A stretch of DNA of 41,013 nucleotides, taken from positions 1-41,013 of the forward strand of contig CAJATL010000149.1 in NCBI GenBank assembly GCA_903944895.1, written 5' to 3'. A program made the translations under genes and the position numbers. The DNA is from an uncultured Bacteroidota bacterium. Its GTDB lineage: Bacteria > Bacteroidota > Bacteroidia > Bacteroidales > 4484-276. Under the pieces are notes generated by a model. It ran no database searches, was not told the DNA's origin, and was given only the letters and a program-made list of their open reading frames with translations. Below, piece by piece: positions 32,237 to 40,206 of this stretch. Position 1 is the first letter of the stretch. The number at the start of each line of letters is the position of its first letter.

Positions 32237-33409
32237 TTAAAGCCTGGAAACCGCCTCCTGAACCTGTAAAAGTACTTTTTCGACGATGGTACGCGGACAG
32301 GCCACGTTTATCCGCATGAAGCCTTCACCGCCGGTGCCAAAAACGCGGCCATCGTTAAATCCGGCCTTTGCATCTTTGATAAAGAAGTTTTTCAAATCGT
32401 CGCCTATTAAACCTAATTCACGGCAATCGAGCCAGATCATGTAGGTGGATTCGGGCATGCAGGCTTTAATTTGTGGGGTATTCTTTTTGAGGAAGTCATC
32501 AACAAAAGTCACATTATCCCAAACATAAGCAAGCATCTGATCCAGCCATTCATCGCCATGTTCATAAGCCGCCTGTAAGGCAATGCTTCCAAAAAGGTTG
32601 CCCATGCCGAGATGTAGCTGATCGTTGAGCTTTTTGTTGTAGGTCGAGCGCAGGTTTTCGTTAGGTATAATCAGGTAAGATGTCGATAGTCCGGCGAGAT
32701 TAAAGGTTTTTGACGGTGCGTTGGTGGTGATTGTTTTTTGAGCGATTTCATCTGATAAGGATGCCAGCGGAATGTGTTTGAATCCTTTAAAAATCAGATC
32801 GGAATGAATTTCATCGGAAACAATCAAAATATCGTTTTCGATACAGATTTGTGCCATTTGGAGCAGCTCATCTTTTGTCCAAACGCTTCCGCCGGGATTG
32901 TGCGGGTGGCTGATGATCATCATTTTTGCGCCGGGCGCTTTCTTTTTCAAATCCTCAAAATCCATACCCAGCCTGCCATCCATCAACATGAGCGGATTTT
33001 CGACTTTGACGCGGCCATTATTTTCGATGGCATAAAAAAACGGGAAATACACCGGTGGCTGAACGATGATTTTGTCGCCTGGATTTGTGAGGGCCAAAAC
33101 CAGCATGTTTACCGCAGGCACAACGCCCGGACTGAAACTGATCCATTCATTTTGAATATCCCAGTCGTGGCGCTTTTTCATCCAGTTTACGATGGACTGG
33201 TTAAAGGACTTATTTCTGATCGAATATCCAAGAATTTCGTGGTTAAGTCGTTCCCGGATCGCCTTGATGATAAAATCAGGCGTGCGAAAATCCATATCGG
33301 CAACCCACATCGGGATTACATCTTCGGTGCCGAAAAACGCTGCACGTACATCATATTTAACGCAATCCGTGTTTTCGCGCGGAATACTTTCATCAAAATT
33401 ATATTTCAT
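32237..33409 (-). CDS. patB: PatB/MalY-family C-S lyase (cystathionine beta-lyase type)
   Basis: A 390-residue fold-type I PLP enzyme with the PatB/MalY start MKYNFDESIPRENTDCVKYD, the PMWVADMDFRTPD segment, VVSDEIHSDLI, and the PLP lysine in SKTFNLAGL. It likely splits cystathionine or cysteine S-conjugates to give thiols and pyruvate. Single gene, no evident partner in sulfur metabolism next to it. Confidence 0.9.
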   Translation of the reverse strand: MKYNFDESIPRENTDCVKYDVRAAFFGTEDVIPMWVADMDFRTPDFIIKAIRERLNHEILGYSIRNKSFNQSIVNWMKKRHDWDIQNEWISFSPGVVPAVNMLVLALTNPGDKIIVQPPVYFPFFYAIENNGRVKVENPLMLMDGRLGMDFEDLKKKAPGAKMMIISHPHNPGGSVWTKDELLQMAQICIENDILIVSDEIHSDLIFKGFKHIPLASLSDEIAQKTITTNAPSKTFNLAGLSTSYLIIPNENLRSTYNKKLNDQLHLGMGNLFGSIALQAAYEHGDEWLDQMLAYVWDNVTFVDDFLKKNTPQIKACMPESTYMIWLDCRELGLIGDDLKNFFIKDAKAGFNDGRVFGTGGEGFMRINVACPRTIVEKVLLQVQEAVSRL

Positions 33410-33483
33410 GTTTTATTTCTTCCTGTGATTTTTGATGTGGAGATAACCGTCATCACCCCGGAGCGCAATTTTTCAGGCCTGAC

Positions 33484-34614
33484 CTATGCCCATTTCCTGT
33501 TCCTGGAAAAGGTAAGGATAAACCAGAAAATAATGTCGGTGAACATGATGAAGATTTCGAAGAAAGGCGACCAGAACCAGAGGTTTTTTTCGGTCAGTTT
33601 TTTCATGCTCATTCCAAAAAGAAGCCATTGGGTAATCAGCCGCAAAACCAAAACCGGCACCACAATTATCCAGCTTACGCCCAACAACAGAAGAGCAGCG
33701 AACAAACCAAAAAACAATAATCGCGAAAACGAAAACGCGAACAACCAAAACCTGTGCGAAAACCTGAAGTTTTTTCTGAGCCGGAGTCGTGTCTTTTCGA
33801 CTTTAAGCCATTCGCCAAAGGTCAGCGGCTTTATCGAAACAACTTTACTGTCAGGTGAGATGATCACCCGGGTGTTTTTGCCGGTTGCAGCTTTGTTTAC
33901 AAATAACTCGTCATCGCCGGGTTTGATGACATAATGTGAGATAAATCCCTGCTGTTGATAAAATAATGGCCGGGTGTACGACAGATTTTTCCCGACACCT
34001 TTAAATGGCATTTTGGCAAGTGCCATCGAAAGAAAAAACAGCGCATCAAAAAATGCTGAAAAACGAAGTAATTTGTTGATTTTCGATTTTGTAGCGTAAC
34101 CCGAATAGCCCAGAATAATTCCGGTATTTGGTGTACGGGCCGAAACAAGTTCGCTAAGCCATTGATTACTCACGGGTTGGCAGTCAGCATCGGTTAAAAC
34201 AATAAGGTTGTATTTGGCCGATCTGATGCCGATGGATAATGGAAATTTTTTTCCTTTGAACCAGTTTAGATTTTTTTGGAGTTCGACGATCTGAAGTTTT
34301 TCGTTATCCAGCGAAAGCTGTTTTAAAAAATCGCTGGTATCGTGGTCGGAATTATCGTTAACAACAACAACTTCAAATTTGGGATAATCCTGCTCAAGGA
34401 TAAACGGAAGATTATCGCCAAGGAAATTAAGCTCGCTGTGTGAAGTAATAATTACCGAAACCGGTGGTTTATCCTGCGAAACCTGCTTCCGGCGGTAAAA
34501 AGCCAGACGGCTGAAGAATATCCAGAAATAAAGAAGCTGAATAAGCGCCACCGCTGCAAATGCTATTAACAGGCTTAATCGCAGCGGGTCGTTAATATAA
34601 AAATTGATTTCCAT
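33484..34614 (-). CDS. GT2-family membrane glycosyltransferase
   Basis: A 376-residue protein with one N-terminal membrane segment (about 12-34), a GT-A catalytic domain with VSVIITSHSEL and VVVVNDNSDHDT, the DxD-like LTDADCQPV metal site, and two to three C-terminal membrane segments. Acceptor unknown; topology resembles glycan chain-extending GT2 enzymes. A TACTTTTG -7-like element at 34641-34634 is 19 bp before the start. Confidence 0.87.
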   Translation of the reverse strand: MEINFYINDPLRLSLLIAFAAVALIQLLYFWIFFSRLAFYRRKQVSQDKPPVSVIITSHSELNFLGDNLPFILEQDYPKFEVVVVNDNSDHDTSDFLKQLSLDNEKLQIVELQKNLNWFKGKKFPLSIGIRSAKYNLIVLTDADCQPVSNQWLSELVSARTPNTGIILGYSGYATKSKINKLLRFSAFFDALFFLSMALAKMPFKGVGKNLSYTRPLFYQQQGFISHYVIKPGDDELFVNKAATGKNTRVIISPDSKVVSIKPLTFGEWLKVEKTRLRLRKNFRFSHRFWLFAFSFSRLLFFGLFAALLLLGVSWIIVVPVLVLRLITQWLLFGMSMKKLTEKNLWFWSPFFEIFIMFTDIIFWFILTFSRNRKWA

Positions 34615-34774
34615 AATTCAAATTAAACAACCACAAAAGTAAAATTCCTTCAGTAATTTTTGAAAGAGGTTGATAAGTTTATTAAAAAACAGCATAAATA
34701 ACCCCGAAAAACCGAAAATCGTGCATCTTTAAAGGAAATCAGGAATCATTGTCGATTAAATTTGGTTGATACAA

Positions 34775-34915
34775 GTCTAAAAAGGTGGCTAAAATTAAAG
34801 AAATGTGGCGAAAGCCCTAAACATCACGTACTTCAATTGCCCCGCCCTTAAGGGCGGGGCAATTGAAGTCCAGTCAATTACCGGGCTTTAGCCCAAAACC
34901 TACCCGTTTTTAGAC
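34775..34915. repeat. 141-bp palindromic element, copy 2 (MITE/REP-like)
   Basis: Same length and design as 2449-2589: inverted ends GTCTAAAAA (34775-34783) and TTTTTAGAC (34907-34915), a perfect 38-bp palindrome (34831-34868, half CTTCAATTGCCCCGCCCTT), and GGGCTTTAGCCC (34883-34894) at the same offset (108 bp) as in copy 1. The stem sequences differ between copies yet remain paired. It lies between the divergent GT2 and tgt genes. Confidence 0.8.
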
Positions 34916-35121
34916 GTAACCCATTAATGCAATTAAAAAAACCAAATTCCCCGATGCGCAGCAACATTCAAAAAAAACCAATATTGGTGGTCTGAATTTA
35001 TGAAAGTCCTTTTCAGGAGTGATCATTAAAAAAGAGAAATGGTTTTTGAGAAAACTCATCACCCCTTCATCGAAGATCATCCATCAAATCTTCAGTGGCG
35101 AAAACCATGATTCAATTTCTA

Positions 35122-35130
35122 TATCTTTGC
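35122..35130 (+). promoter_or_regulatory. -7 element upstream of tgt
   Basis: TATCTTTGC matches TAnnTTTGC, 25 bp before the ATG. No clear -33 element. Confidence 0.5.
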
Positions 35131-35155
35131 AGCCTTTTACGCTGAAAATTAACGG

Positions 35156-36286
35156 ATGAAATTTACACTATTAGCCAACGACCCGAAATCATCGGCACGC
35201 GCCGGAACCATCGAAACTGATCACGGAACCATCGAAACTCCTATTTTTATGCCTGTTGGAACGGCCGGAACCGTTAAAGCAGTTCATATCCGCGACCTGA
35301 AAGAAGATTCAAAAGCACAGATTATTCTCGGAAACACTTATCATTTGTACCTGCGGCCCGGCCTCGATATTATCGGACGTGCCGGCGGACTTCATAAATT
35401 TAATGGCTGGGATAAACCCATCCTCACCGATAGCGGCGGTTATCAGGTGTATTCGCTTTCGGCTCAGCGTAAGCTTAAAGAAGAAGGCGCCCATTTTCGA
35501 TCGCACATCGACGGATCAAAACATCTTTTTACTCCCGAAAGTGTGATCGAAATCCAAAGAATCATCGGTGCTGATATTATGATGGCTTTTGATGAATGTA
35601 CGCCTTACCCCTGCGAATACGATTACGCGGCTAAATCCCTCGAGTTAACGCATCGCTGGCTCGACCGCTGCATCAGTCATTTTGAAGTCACCACGCCTAA
35701 ATATGGCTACAATCAGGCTTTATTTCCTATTGTCCAGGGAAGTACTTTTATCGACCTTCGTAAGAAATCGGCTGAATTTATTGCATCCAAATATGCTGAA
35801 GGCAACGCCATTGGCGGTTTGTCGGTTGGCGAACCGCACGAAATGATGTACGAGATGACCGAGCTGGTTTGCGGAATCTTACCCAAAGATAAACCGCGTT
35901 ACCTGATGGGCGTTGGCACTCCGGTAAATATCCTCGAAGGCATCGCCTCGGGAATTGACATGTTCGATTGTGTGATGCCCACACGAAACGGCCGAAACGG
36001 CATGCTTTTTACCAGCGAAGGCACGCTGAACATGAAAAATGAAAAGTGGAAAGACGATTTTTCGCCGATTGATGAAAACGGACATTCATTTGTGGATAGT
36101 CAATACAGCAAAGCATACCTGCGTCATTTGTTCATTTCGGGCGAGTACCTGGCACCCATGATTGCGAGCCTTCATAACCTGGCTTTTTATCTGTGGCTTG
36201 TAAAAACAGCCCGACAAAAAATTATTGAGGGCAGCTTTTCGCTCTGGAAGGACGAAATGATAAAAAAACTTGAAGTGCGTTTGTAA
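35156..36286 (+). CDS. tgt: tRNA-guanine transglycosylase
   Basis: Exchanges G34 for preQ1 in GUN-anticodon tRNAs; 376 residues. Motifs: LTDSGGYQVYSL (Asp base), MAFDECTPYPC, and the nucleophile loop GIDMFDCVMPTRNGRNG (D268-D271). In E. coli-type enzymes the CxCxxC plus His zinc site follows; here the segment reads FSPIDENGHSFVDSQYSKAYLRHLF with no cysteine, although SLHNLAFYLW keeps the His. I recall that Bacteroidota Tgt proteins lack these cysteines, so this is probably a lineage trait. Start is supported by ATG at the usual MKFTLLANDPKSSARAGTI. Confidence 0.95.
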   Translation: MKFTLLANDPKSSARAGTIETDHGTIETPIFMPVGTAGTVKAVHIRDLKEDSKAQIILGNTYHLYLRPGLDIIGRAGGLHKFNGWDKPILTDSGGYQVYSLSAQRKLKEEGAHFRSHIDGSKHLFTPESVIEIQRIIGADIMMAFDECTPYPCEYDYAAKSLELTHRWLDRCISHFEVTTPKYGYNQALFPIVQGSTFIDLRKKSAEFIASKYAEGNAIGGLSVGEPHEMMYEMTELVCGILPKDKPRYLMGVGTPVNILEGIASGIDMFDCVMPTRNGRNGMLFTSEGTLNMKNEKWKDDFSPIDENGHSFVDSQYSKAYLRHLFISGEYLAPMIASLHNLAFYLWLVKTARQKIIEGSFSLWKDEMIKKLEVRL

Positions 36287-36326
36287 TTTGTCAGCGGTGT
36301 TTGAGTTAATCTGATAACTGTTTTTT

Positions 36327-37406
36327 ATGAAAATCATCGACCTTTACATCATCAGGAAATTTCTGGGGACATTTTTCTTCTCCATCGCCTTGTTGTCGGT
36401 GATTATCATTGTTTTCGACCTCTCCGAAAAAATTGACGACTTCCTCGAAAAACAGGCCACCCTCAAAGGCATCGTTTTCGACTATTATCTGAATTTTATT
36501 CCGTTTTTCGTCAATATGTTCAGCTACCTTTTTACTTTTATTGCGGTGATTTTCTTTACCTCTAAAATGGCCCAGAACACCGAGATTATTGCCATTTTGA
36601 GCAGTGGCATCAGTTTTAGGAGGTTTTTGTTCCCATACATGCTTTCGGCAGGATTTCTGGCACTATTATCATTTTATATGTCAAATTTCATGATTCCTCA
36701 CACCAACAAAGTGATGTGGGAGTTCGAAAAAACATTTATCAAAGACCCCATCAAAAACGAAAACATGAACATCCACATGCAGATAAGCCCGGGCGAATTT
36801 GTGTATGTGGAGAGTTACAACAGTTTTACCAAAACCGGCCAGAAGTTTTCGATAGAAAAATTTACCCCCGACGGCACCATGATTTACAAACTTAACTCCG
36901 ACAGGATTACCTGGGACAGTGCTTCGGGACGATGGAATATCAGGAATTATTATATCCGGTCGATCACGGCTGAGGATGAATTCATAACAAAAGGACTGCA
37001 GCTGGATACGCTGATCAACCTGCGGCCTCAGGAATTTACGCTTGTTGCCGACGACATCAAAACGATGAATTATTTTGAGCTTAACAAGTTTATCGAGAAA
37101 GAAAAACTTAAAGGCTCGCCCAATATTCCCAAATATCTCCTCGAAAAATATAAACGTTACGCTTTCCCGTTTGCAACCATCATTTTAACATTGATTGGCG
37201 TCTCTTTGTCGAGCCGCAAGGTGAGAGGAGGAATCGGGATGCACCTTGGCACGGGCATCGGGCTAACTTTTACCTACATCCTGTTTATGCAGGTGAGCAA
37301 TGTTTTTGCAACGTTCGGCAATATTTCACCACTCCTCGCCACCTGGATTCCCAATATCATTTTTGGAGTACTGAGCATTTTTATGATCAGAATGGCCCCG
37401 AAATAA
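36327..37406 (+). CDS. LptF/LptG-family LPS export permease
   Basis: A 359-residue inner-membrane protein with the YjgP/YjgQ layout: paired N-terminal membrane segments (about 10-35, 55-80, 95-120), a large periplasmic jellyroll domain (about 130-265) and three C-terminal membrane segments. It starts MKIIDLYIIRKFLGTFF, typical of the family, and would form with LptB the LPS extractor. It is 40 bp after tgt, so likely co-transcribed. LptF versus LptG cannot be told by eye. Confidence 0.9.
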   Translation: MKIIDLYIIRKFLGTFFFSIALLSVIIIVFDLSEKIDDFLEKQATLKGIVFDYYLNFIPFFVNMFSYLFTFIAVIFFTSKMAQNTEIIAILSSGISFRRFLFPYMLSAGFLALLSFYMSNFMIPHTNKVMWEFEKTFIKDPIKNENMNIHMQISPGEFVYVESYNSFTKTGQKFSIEKFTPDGTMIYKLNSDRITWDSASGRWNIRNYYIRSITAEDEFITKGLQLDTLINLRPQEFTLVADDIKTMNYFELNKFIEKEKLKGSPNIPKYLLEKYKRYAFPFATIILTLIGVSLSSRKVRGGIGMHLGTGIGLTFTYILFMQVSNVFATFGNISPLLATWIPNIIFGVLSIFMIRMAPK

Positions 37407-37420
37407 ATGGATGGATTTAG

Positions 37421-37438
37421 TCCCGATAGCTATCGGGA
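37421..37438. repeat. TCCCGATAGCTATCGGGA palindrome
   Basis: A perfect 18-bp palindrome after the LPS permease stop. A variant, CCCGATGGCTATCGGG, is at 38426-38441 upstream of tatC, so tatC lies between two copies. Confidence 0.6.
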
Positions 37439-37503
37439 TCAGATTTAGGATTTTTGATTTAGGATTTAAACCCAATCATAAATCATCAATCACAGATCAT
37501 CAA

Positions 37504-38349
37504 TCACCCGCTAATTTCCTGCGAACGGCGTTTGTAAACCCTGGCCGAAACCAGAATACTGAGCTCGTAAAGCCCCAGCAGTGGAAATGTTACCAGAAGC
37601 TGGCTGAAAACATCGGGAGGCGTGATAATTGCCGCAACAATCAGCACCACCACAATCATAAATTTCCGGTTTCGGCGCATCAGCATTGGCGTTATCATTC
37701 CAACTTTTGTCAGGAAAAACACCAGAATGGGCAGTTCAAAAACCACACCCACCGAAAATGTGAGCGAAACCACCGTGCTGATGTAAGAACTAAGTGCAAC
37801 CTGATTTTCGACGCTTTCGCTTACGGTATAGGAGCCGAGAAATAAAACTGCCATCGGAACAATCAGAAAATAGGAAAACAACACCCCAACTAAAAAAAGC
37901 AGAGAGCTAAAAAACACCGCCCCACTGGCATGATGAGCTTCATTTTCGTGAAGCGCTGGCTTAACAAAACGCCAGATTTCCCAAAGAACATAAGGAATTG
38001 CGACTATCAACCCGGCAAAAGCAGAGATGTACATGTGAATCATAAACTGCCCGGCCATCTGAATATTGATGAGTTTCAGGTCAAAATTTCCAATACACAA
38101 TGAAGGTAACGAAAGAAATTCGCTCAACCGGCACAGCAACTTGTTGGTGATAAATTCGGATGATTTTGGTGCGAGGATGATGGTTTTGAAGATAATGTCT
38201 TTGTTAAGAAAGGCAGCAATTGCAAAAATAAAAACTGCCGAAACCGACCGGATAATGTGCCAGCGCAAAGCCTCGAGGTGCCCCCAAAAGGTCATTTCCG
38301 ATTCTTCCTGAATCCCGTCCTGCTGTGCATCGATTTCTTCTTCGGCCAT
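37504..38349 (-). CDS. tatC: Twin-arginine translocase subunit TatC
   Basis: The six-pass core of the Tat export complex; 281 residues. After an acidic N-terminus the family motif MTFWGHLEALRWHIIRSV appears, with the usual six membrane segments and a TatC-typical periplasmic glutamate region after KPALHENEAHHAS. No tatA/tatB is adjacent. Promoter-like elements lie at 38368-38394. Confidence 0.93.
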   Translation of the reverse strand: MAEEEIDAQQDGIQEESEMTFWGHLEALRWHIIRSVSAVFIFAIAAFLNKDIIFKTIILAPKSSEFITNKLLCRLSEFLSLPSLCIGNFDLKLINIQMAGQFMIHMYISAFAGLIVAIPYVLWEIWRFVKPALHENEAHHASGAVFFSSLLFLVGVLFSYFLIVPMAVLFLGSYTVSESVENQVALSSYISTVVSLTFSVGVVFELPILVFFLTKVGMITPMLMRRNRKFMIVVVLIVAAIITPPDVFSQLLVTFPLLGLYELSILVSARVYKRRSQEISG

Positions 38350-38367
38350 GAATGATTTTTAAAAATG

Positions 38368-38394
38368 CAAACTTAAATAAAAACAGTGTACCAA
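38368..38394 (-). promoter_or_regulatory. tatC promoter
   Basis: Minus strand: TTG (38394-38392) and TAAGTTTG (38375-38368), a good -7 match, 16 bp apart (short). Confidence 0.45.
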
Positions 38395-38425
38395 TGCACC
38401 ACGGAGGCATCCCCACGATAATTCC

Positions 38426-38441
38426 CCCGATGGCTATCGGG
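38426..38441. repeat. CCCGATGGCTATCGGG imperfect palindrome
   Basis: A variant of the 37421-37438 palindrome, immediately followed by a partial third copy (GGGGCTATCGG, 38445-38455). Confidence 0.5.
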
Positions 38442-38626
38442 ATCGGGGCTATCGGTAGAACCCGGAGTACGATTAGGTGCTGAAGAATTATATTGTAAAA
38501 CAATGTGAAATAAAATGCTGACTATTCCCTGTAGTGACAACTCTGGAAGCCCTGGATAAATAAATTTAATCGGACAACAATGTTATAGCTTCCAAAAAGC
38601 TTGTAACGGACTTAATCTAAATAATT

Positions 38627-39079
38627 TCAGATTTTCTCAGCAGCCTGAAAGTCTTCTTTTTTATATTTTATGTAGGTGGTCCATTGTGCATTTTCTTTCG
38701 AGATACAGCCTTCAATCCTTTCAACAAAAACAGGAAATGCGTCACCATCCTTGTAAATCCCGGCCTTGGTAACGTAAAGATATTTTTCGTGTTTCAATGA
38801 TTCAGCAACTGCCCGATATTCAACCCAGTTCTCCTGAAATTTGAAAAGGGTTATGGTGTTTGCCAATACAGCAACGATTACGGCAGTAAGTCCAACAGCG
38901 ACCTTTAACCAAATCATATCTTCGGCTATATAGCCTACCAAAAGCGGAATTAGCAATGCAAGAATTGTTTCGGAGACCTTCAAACGCAGAAACATCTTTT
39001 TATTACTGCTGCCTTTTTTTTCGTACCAGTTAATCTGGTCGTTCACCCGTTCGTCAAAGTATTCTTGTTCGTTCATCAT
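38627..39079 (-). CDS. DUF4231/SLATT-like membrane protein
   Basis: A 150-residue protein: a charged N-terminal helix (about 1-30), two adjacent membrane segments (about 34-53 and 57-78) and a soluble C-terminal region with FKFQENWVEYRAVAESLKHEKYLY. The order two-TM plus W-Y-R-A-E-LK signature is that of DUF4231 in the SLATT superfamily, whose members are predicted pore-forming effectors linked to nucleotide-based or other defence. No cyclase, kinase or sensor gene is adjacent, so the role here is open. Confidence 0.8.
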   Translation of the reverse strand: MMNEQEYFDERVNDQINWYEKKGSSNKKMFLRLKVSETILALLIPLLVGYIAEDMIWLKVAVGLTAVIVAVLANTITLFKFQENWVEYRAVAESLKHEKYLYVTKAGIYKDGDAFPVFVERIEGCISKENAQWTTYIKYKKEDFQAAEKI

Positions 39080-39417
39080 GTTAAAGTTTAAATGAAATTA
39101 CTCAATTTATTTTATTTTCAGATATTACCTCTTTTTAAAGTATTGTTAATGGGTCGTTTTCTTAATATTTCGTTGGTAAGATTACCAATTAAGAAACATC
39201 GTTAACAAGCCTTTGTTTAACAATTTTCAAAAATAATCTTTTTTACAAATCACCATTCCAGTTTTTCCCTCCATATTTTTCTTTACGCTCACTGTCTCCT
39301 AGTTTTTTCCCAATCCCGGATTTCCCAAAAACTACTTTCCTGGCAACACCCCCGGGTTCAAAATCGGGCAGTTTTTTACCGGGTGAAGCTTTTGTTTAAT
39401 TTAAACGGTTAGTATCC
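39080..39417. other. Intergenic stretch without genes
   Basis: AT-rich spacer between the DUF4231 gene and the decayed tatC copy. It contains homopolymer T-runs and a GGTAAGATTACC (39175-39187) dyad but no open frame I can support. Confidence 0.4.
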
Positions 39418-39507
39418 CTAAAAAGTCAATTCCGGTTCTTCCTGAATATCGTCCCGAAGCTGGTCTGGTTCTTTTATAGCCATGGGCAATTTTTACAAAT
39501 GCAAACA
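39418..39507 (-). pseudogene. Decayed duplicate of the tatC 5' end
   Basis: The minus strand from the ATG at 39483 encodes 21 residues ending in IQEEPELTF before a TAG at 39420-39418. The tatC start encodes IQEESEMTFWG; the stop sits exactly at the Trp codon (TGG to TAG). Matching continues upstream of the start: TTTGCATTTGTAAAAAT here against TTTGCATTTTTAAAAAT before tatC. Similarity ends right after the stop. A remnant rather than a gene, although translation of 21 codons cannot be excluded. Confidence 0.65.
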
Positions 39508-39562
39508 TGGCTAAAAACCGGGGAATTGTTTAACACGGACTTGCGCGGAAAAGAAATTTAAA

Positions 39563-39596
39563 CACGGAGACACAGAGGCCACGGAGTTTCACGGAG
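39563..39596. repeat. CACGGAG short repeats
   Basis: CACGGAG, CACAGAG, CACGGAG, CACGGAG at 39563, 39571, 39580 and 39590. A short degenerate tandem array downstream of the VOC gene; I have an impression that similar CACGGAG arrays are dispersed in environmental genomes but cannot confirm. Confidence 0.5.
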
Positions 39597-39624
39597 AATA
39601 AAAAAATGTAAAGGGATAATTCTG

Positions 39625-40008
39625 TTAACCCAAAAGTTCGATTCTGTTTCCTTCCGCATCAAGAACCACGCTTTCGAAATAACCATCTCCGGTTGTACGG
39701 GGTTCGCCAACGATTTTAAAACCATCGGTACGAAGCGTTTCGGTTAGCGAAATAACGGCCTCTTTTGAACCCAGGTTAAATGCAAGATGTGTTATTCCTA
39801 ATCGTTCTTCCGTATCTAAGGGCTTGCAAACAGATTGTTTGTGCATGAGTTCAAGTTTTGCCCCATTTTCAAAGCTAATGAAATACGATTCGAATTGTTT
39901 TAGTGGATTCGTGTATTTTTCGTTGCTTAACCCATTGAAATAGCGGGTGTAGAAGTCTTTCATGGCTTCCAAATCTTGTGTAAAAATGGCAATGTGGGCG
40001 ATGTTCAT
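39625..40008 (-). CDS. VOC-family (glyoxalase-fold) protein
   Basis: A 127-residue protein with the paired beta-alpha-beta-beta-beta modules of glyoxalase I/bleomycin resistance proteins. Potential metal ligands are His5, Glu53 (KLELMHK), His74 (GITHLAF) and Glu124 (NRIELLG). A lactoylglutathione lyase-like activity is possible but several VOC enzymes share this pattern. Its start is 36 bp from the attC-like site at 40044-40201, so it could be the next cassette; no attC-like site follows its stop. Confidence 0.85.
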   Translation of the reverse strand: MNIAHIAIFTQDLEAMKDFYTRYFNGLSNEKYTNPLKQFESYFISFENGAKLELMHKQSVCKPLDTEERLGITHLAFNLGSKEAVISLTETLRTDGFKIVGEPRTTGDGYFESVVLDAEGNRIELLG

Positions 40009-40043
40009 TGTTTTACTTTTCGGTTATTCCGGTAAATTCTATT

Positions 40044-40201
40044 CTGTAACGCTCAGCGCAGCGCCCTGGGCCGGATTATTTTGCCGTGCAGGCGGGCGCA
40101 AGCTAGCTCAAAGTTACTAAATCAAAGATCAAGGCAACAATACCGCCCGCCTGACAGGGCAAAATTTAATGTCCGGGCTGGGTGCTGCGCGTTCGTTAGG
40201 C
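40044..40201. repeat. attC-like imperfect inverted repeat (site B)
   Basis: Long hairpin of 158 bp. The right end is GTTAGGC (40195-40201), i.e. GCCTAAC on the minus strand, an exact RYYYAAC; the left end CTGTAAC (40044-40050) is a poor match. The arms align over about 50 bp: left TAACGCTCAGCGCAGCGCCC, right (complement) TAACGAACGCGCAGCACCC, and CAGGCGGGCG (40089-40098) pairs with CGCCCGCCTG (40144-40153) around a 45-nt loop. It starts 5 bp after the stop of the gene at 40207-40854. Confidence 0.65.
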
Positions 40202-40206
40202 ATAGT

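Noticed and set aside
32774-33934. A 386-residue plus-strand open frame
   Set aside because: It runs antisense to the PatB-type lyase and the GT2 gene, both of which have clear family motifs, and its translation shows none.
39625-40008. VOC gene as a second complete integron cassette
   Set aside because: An attC-like site precedes it, but no such site follows its stop, so the cassette status remains open.
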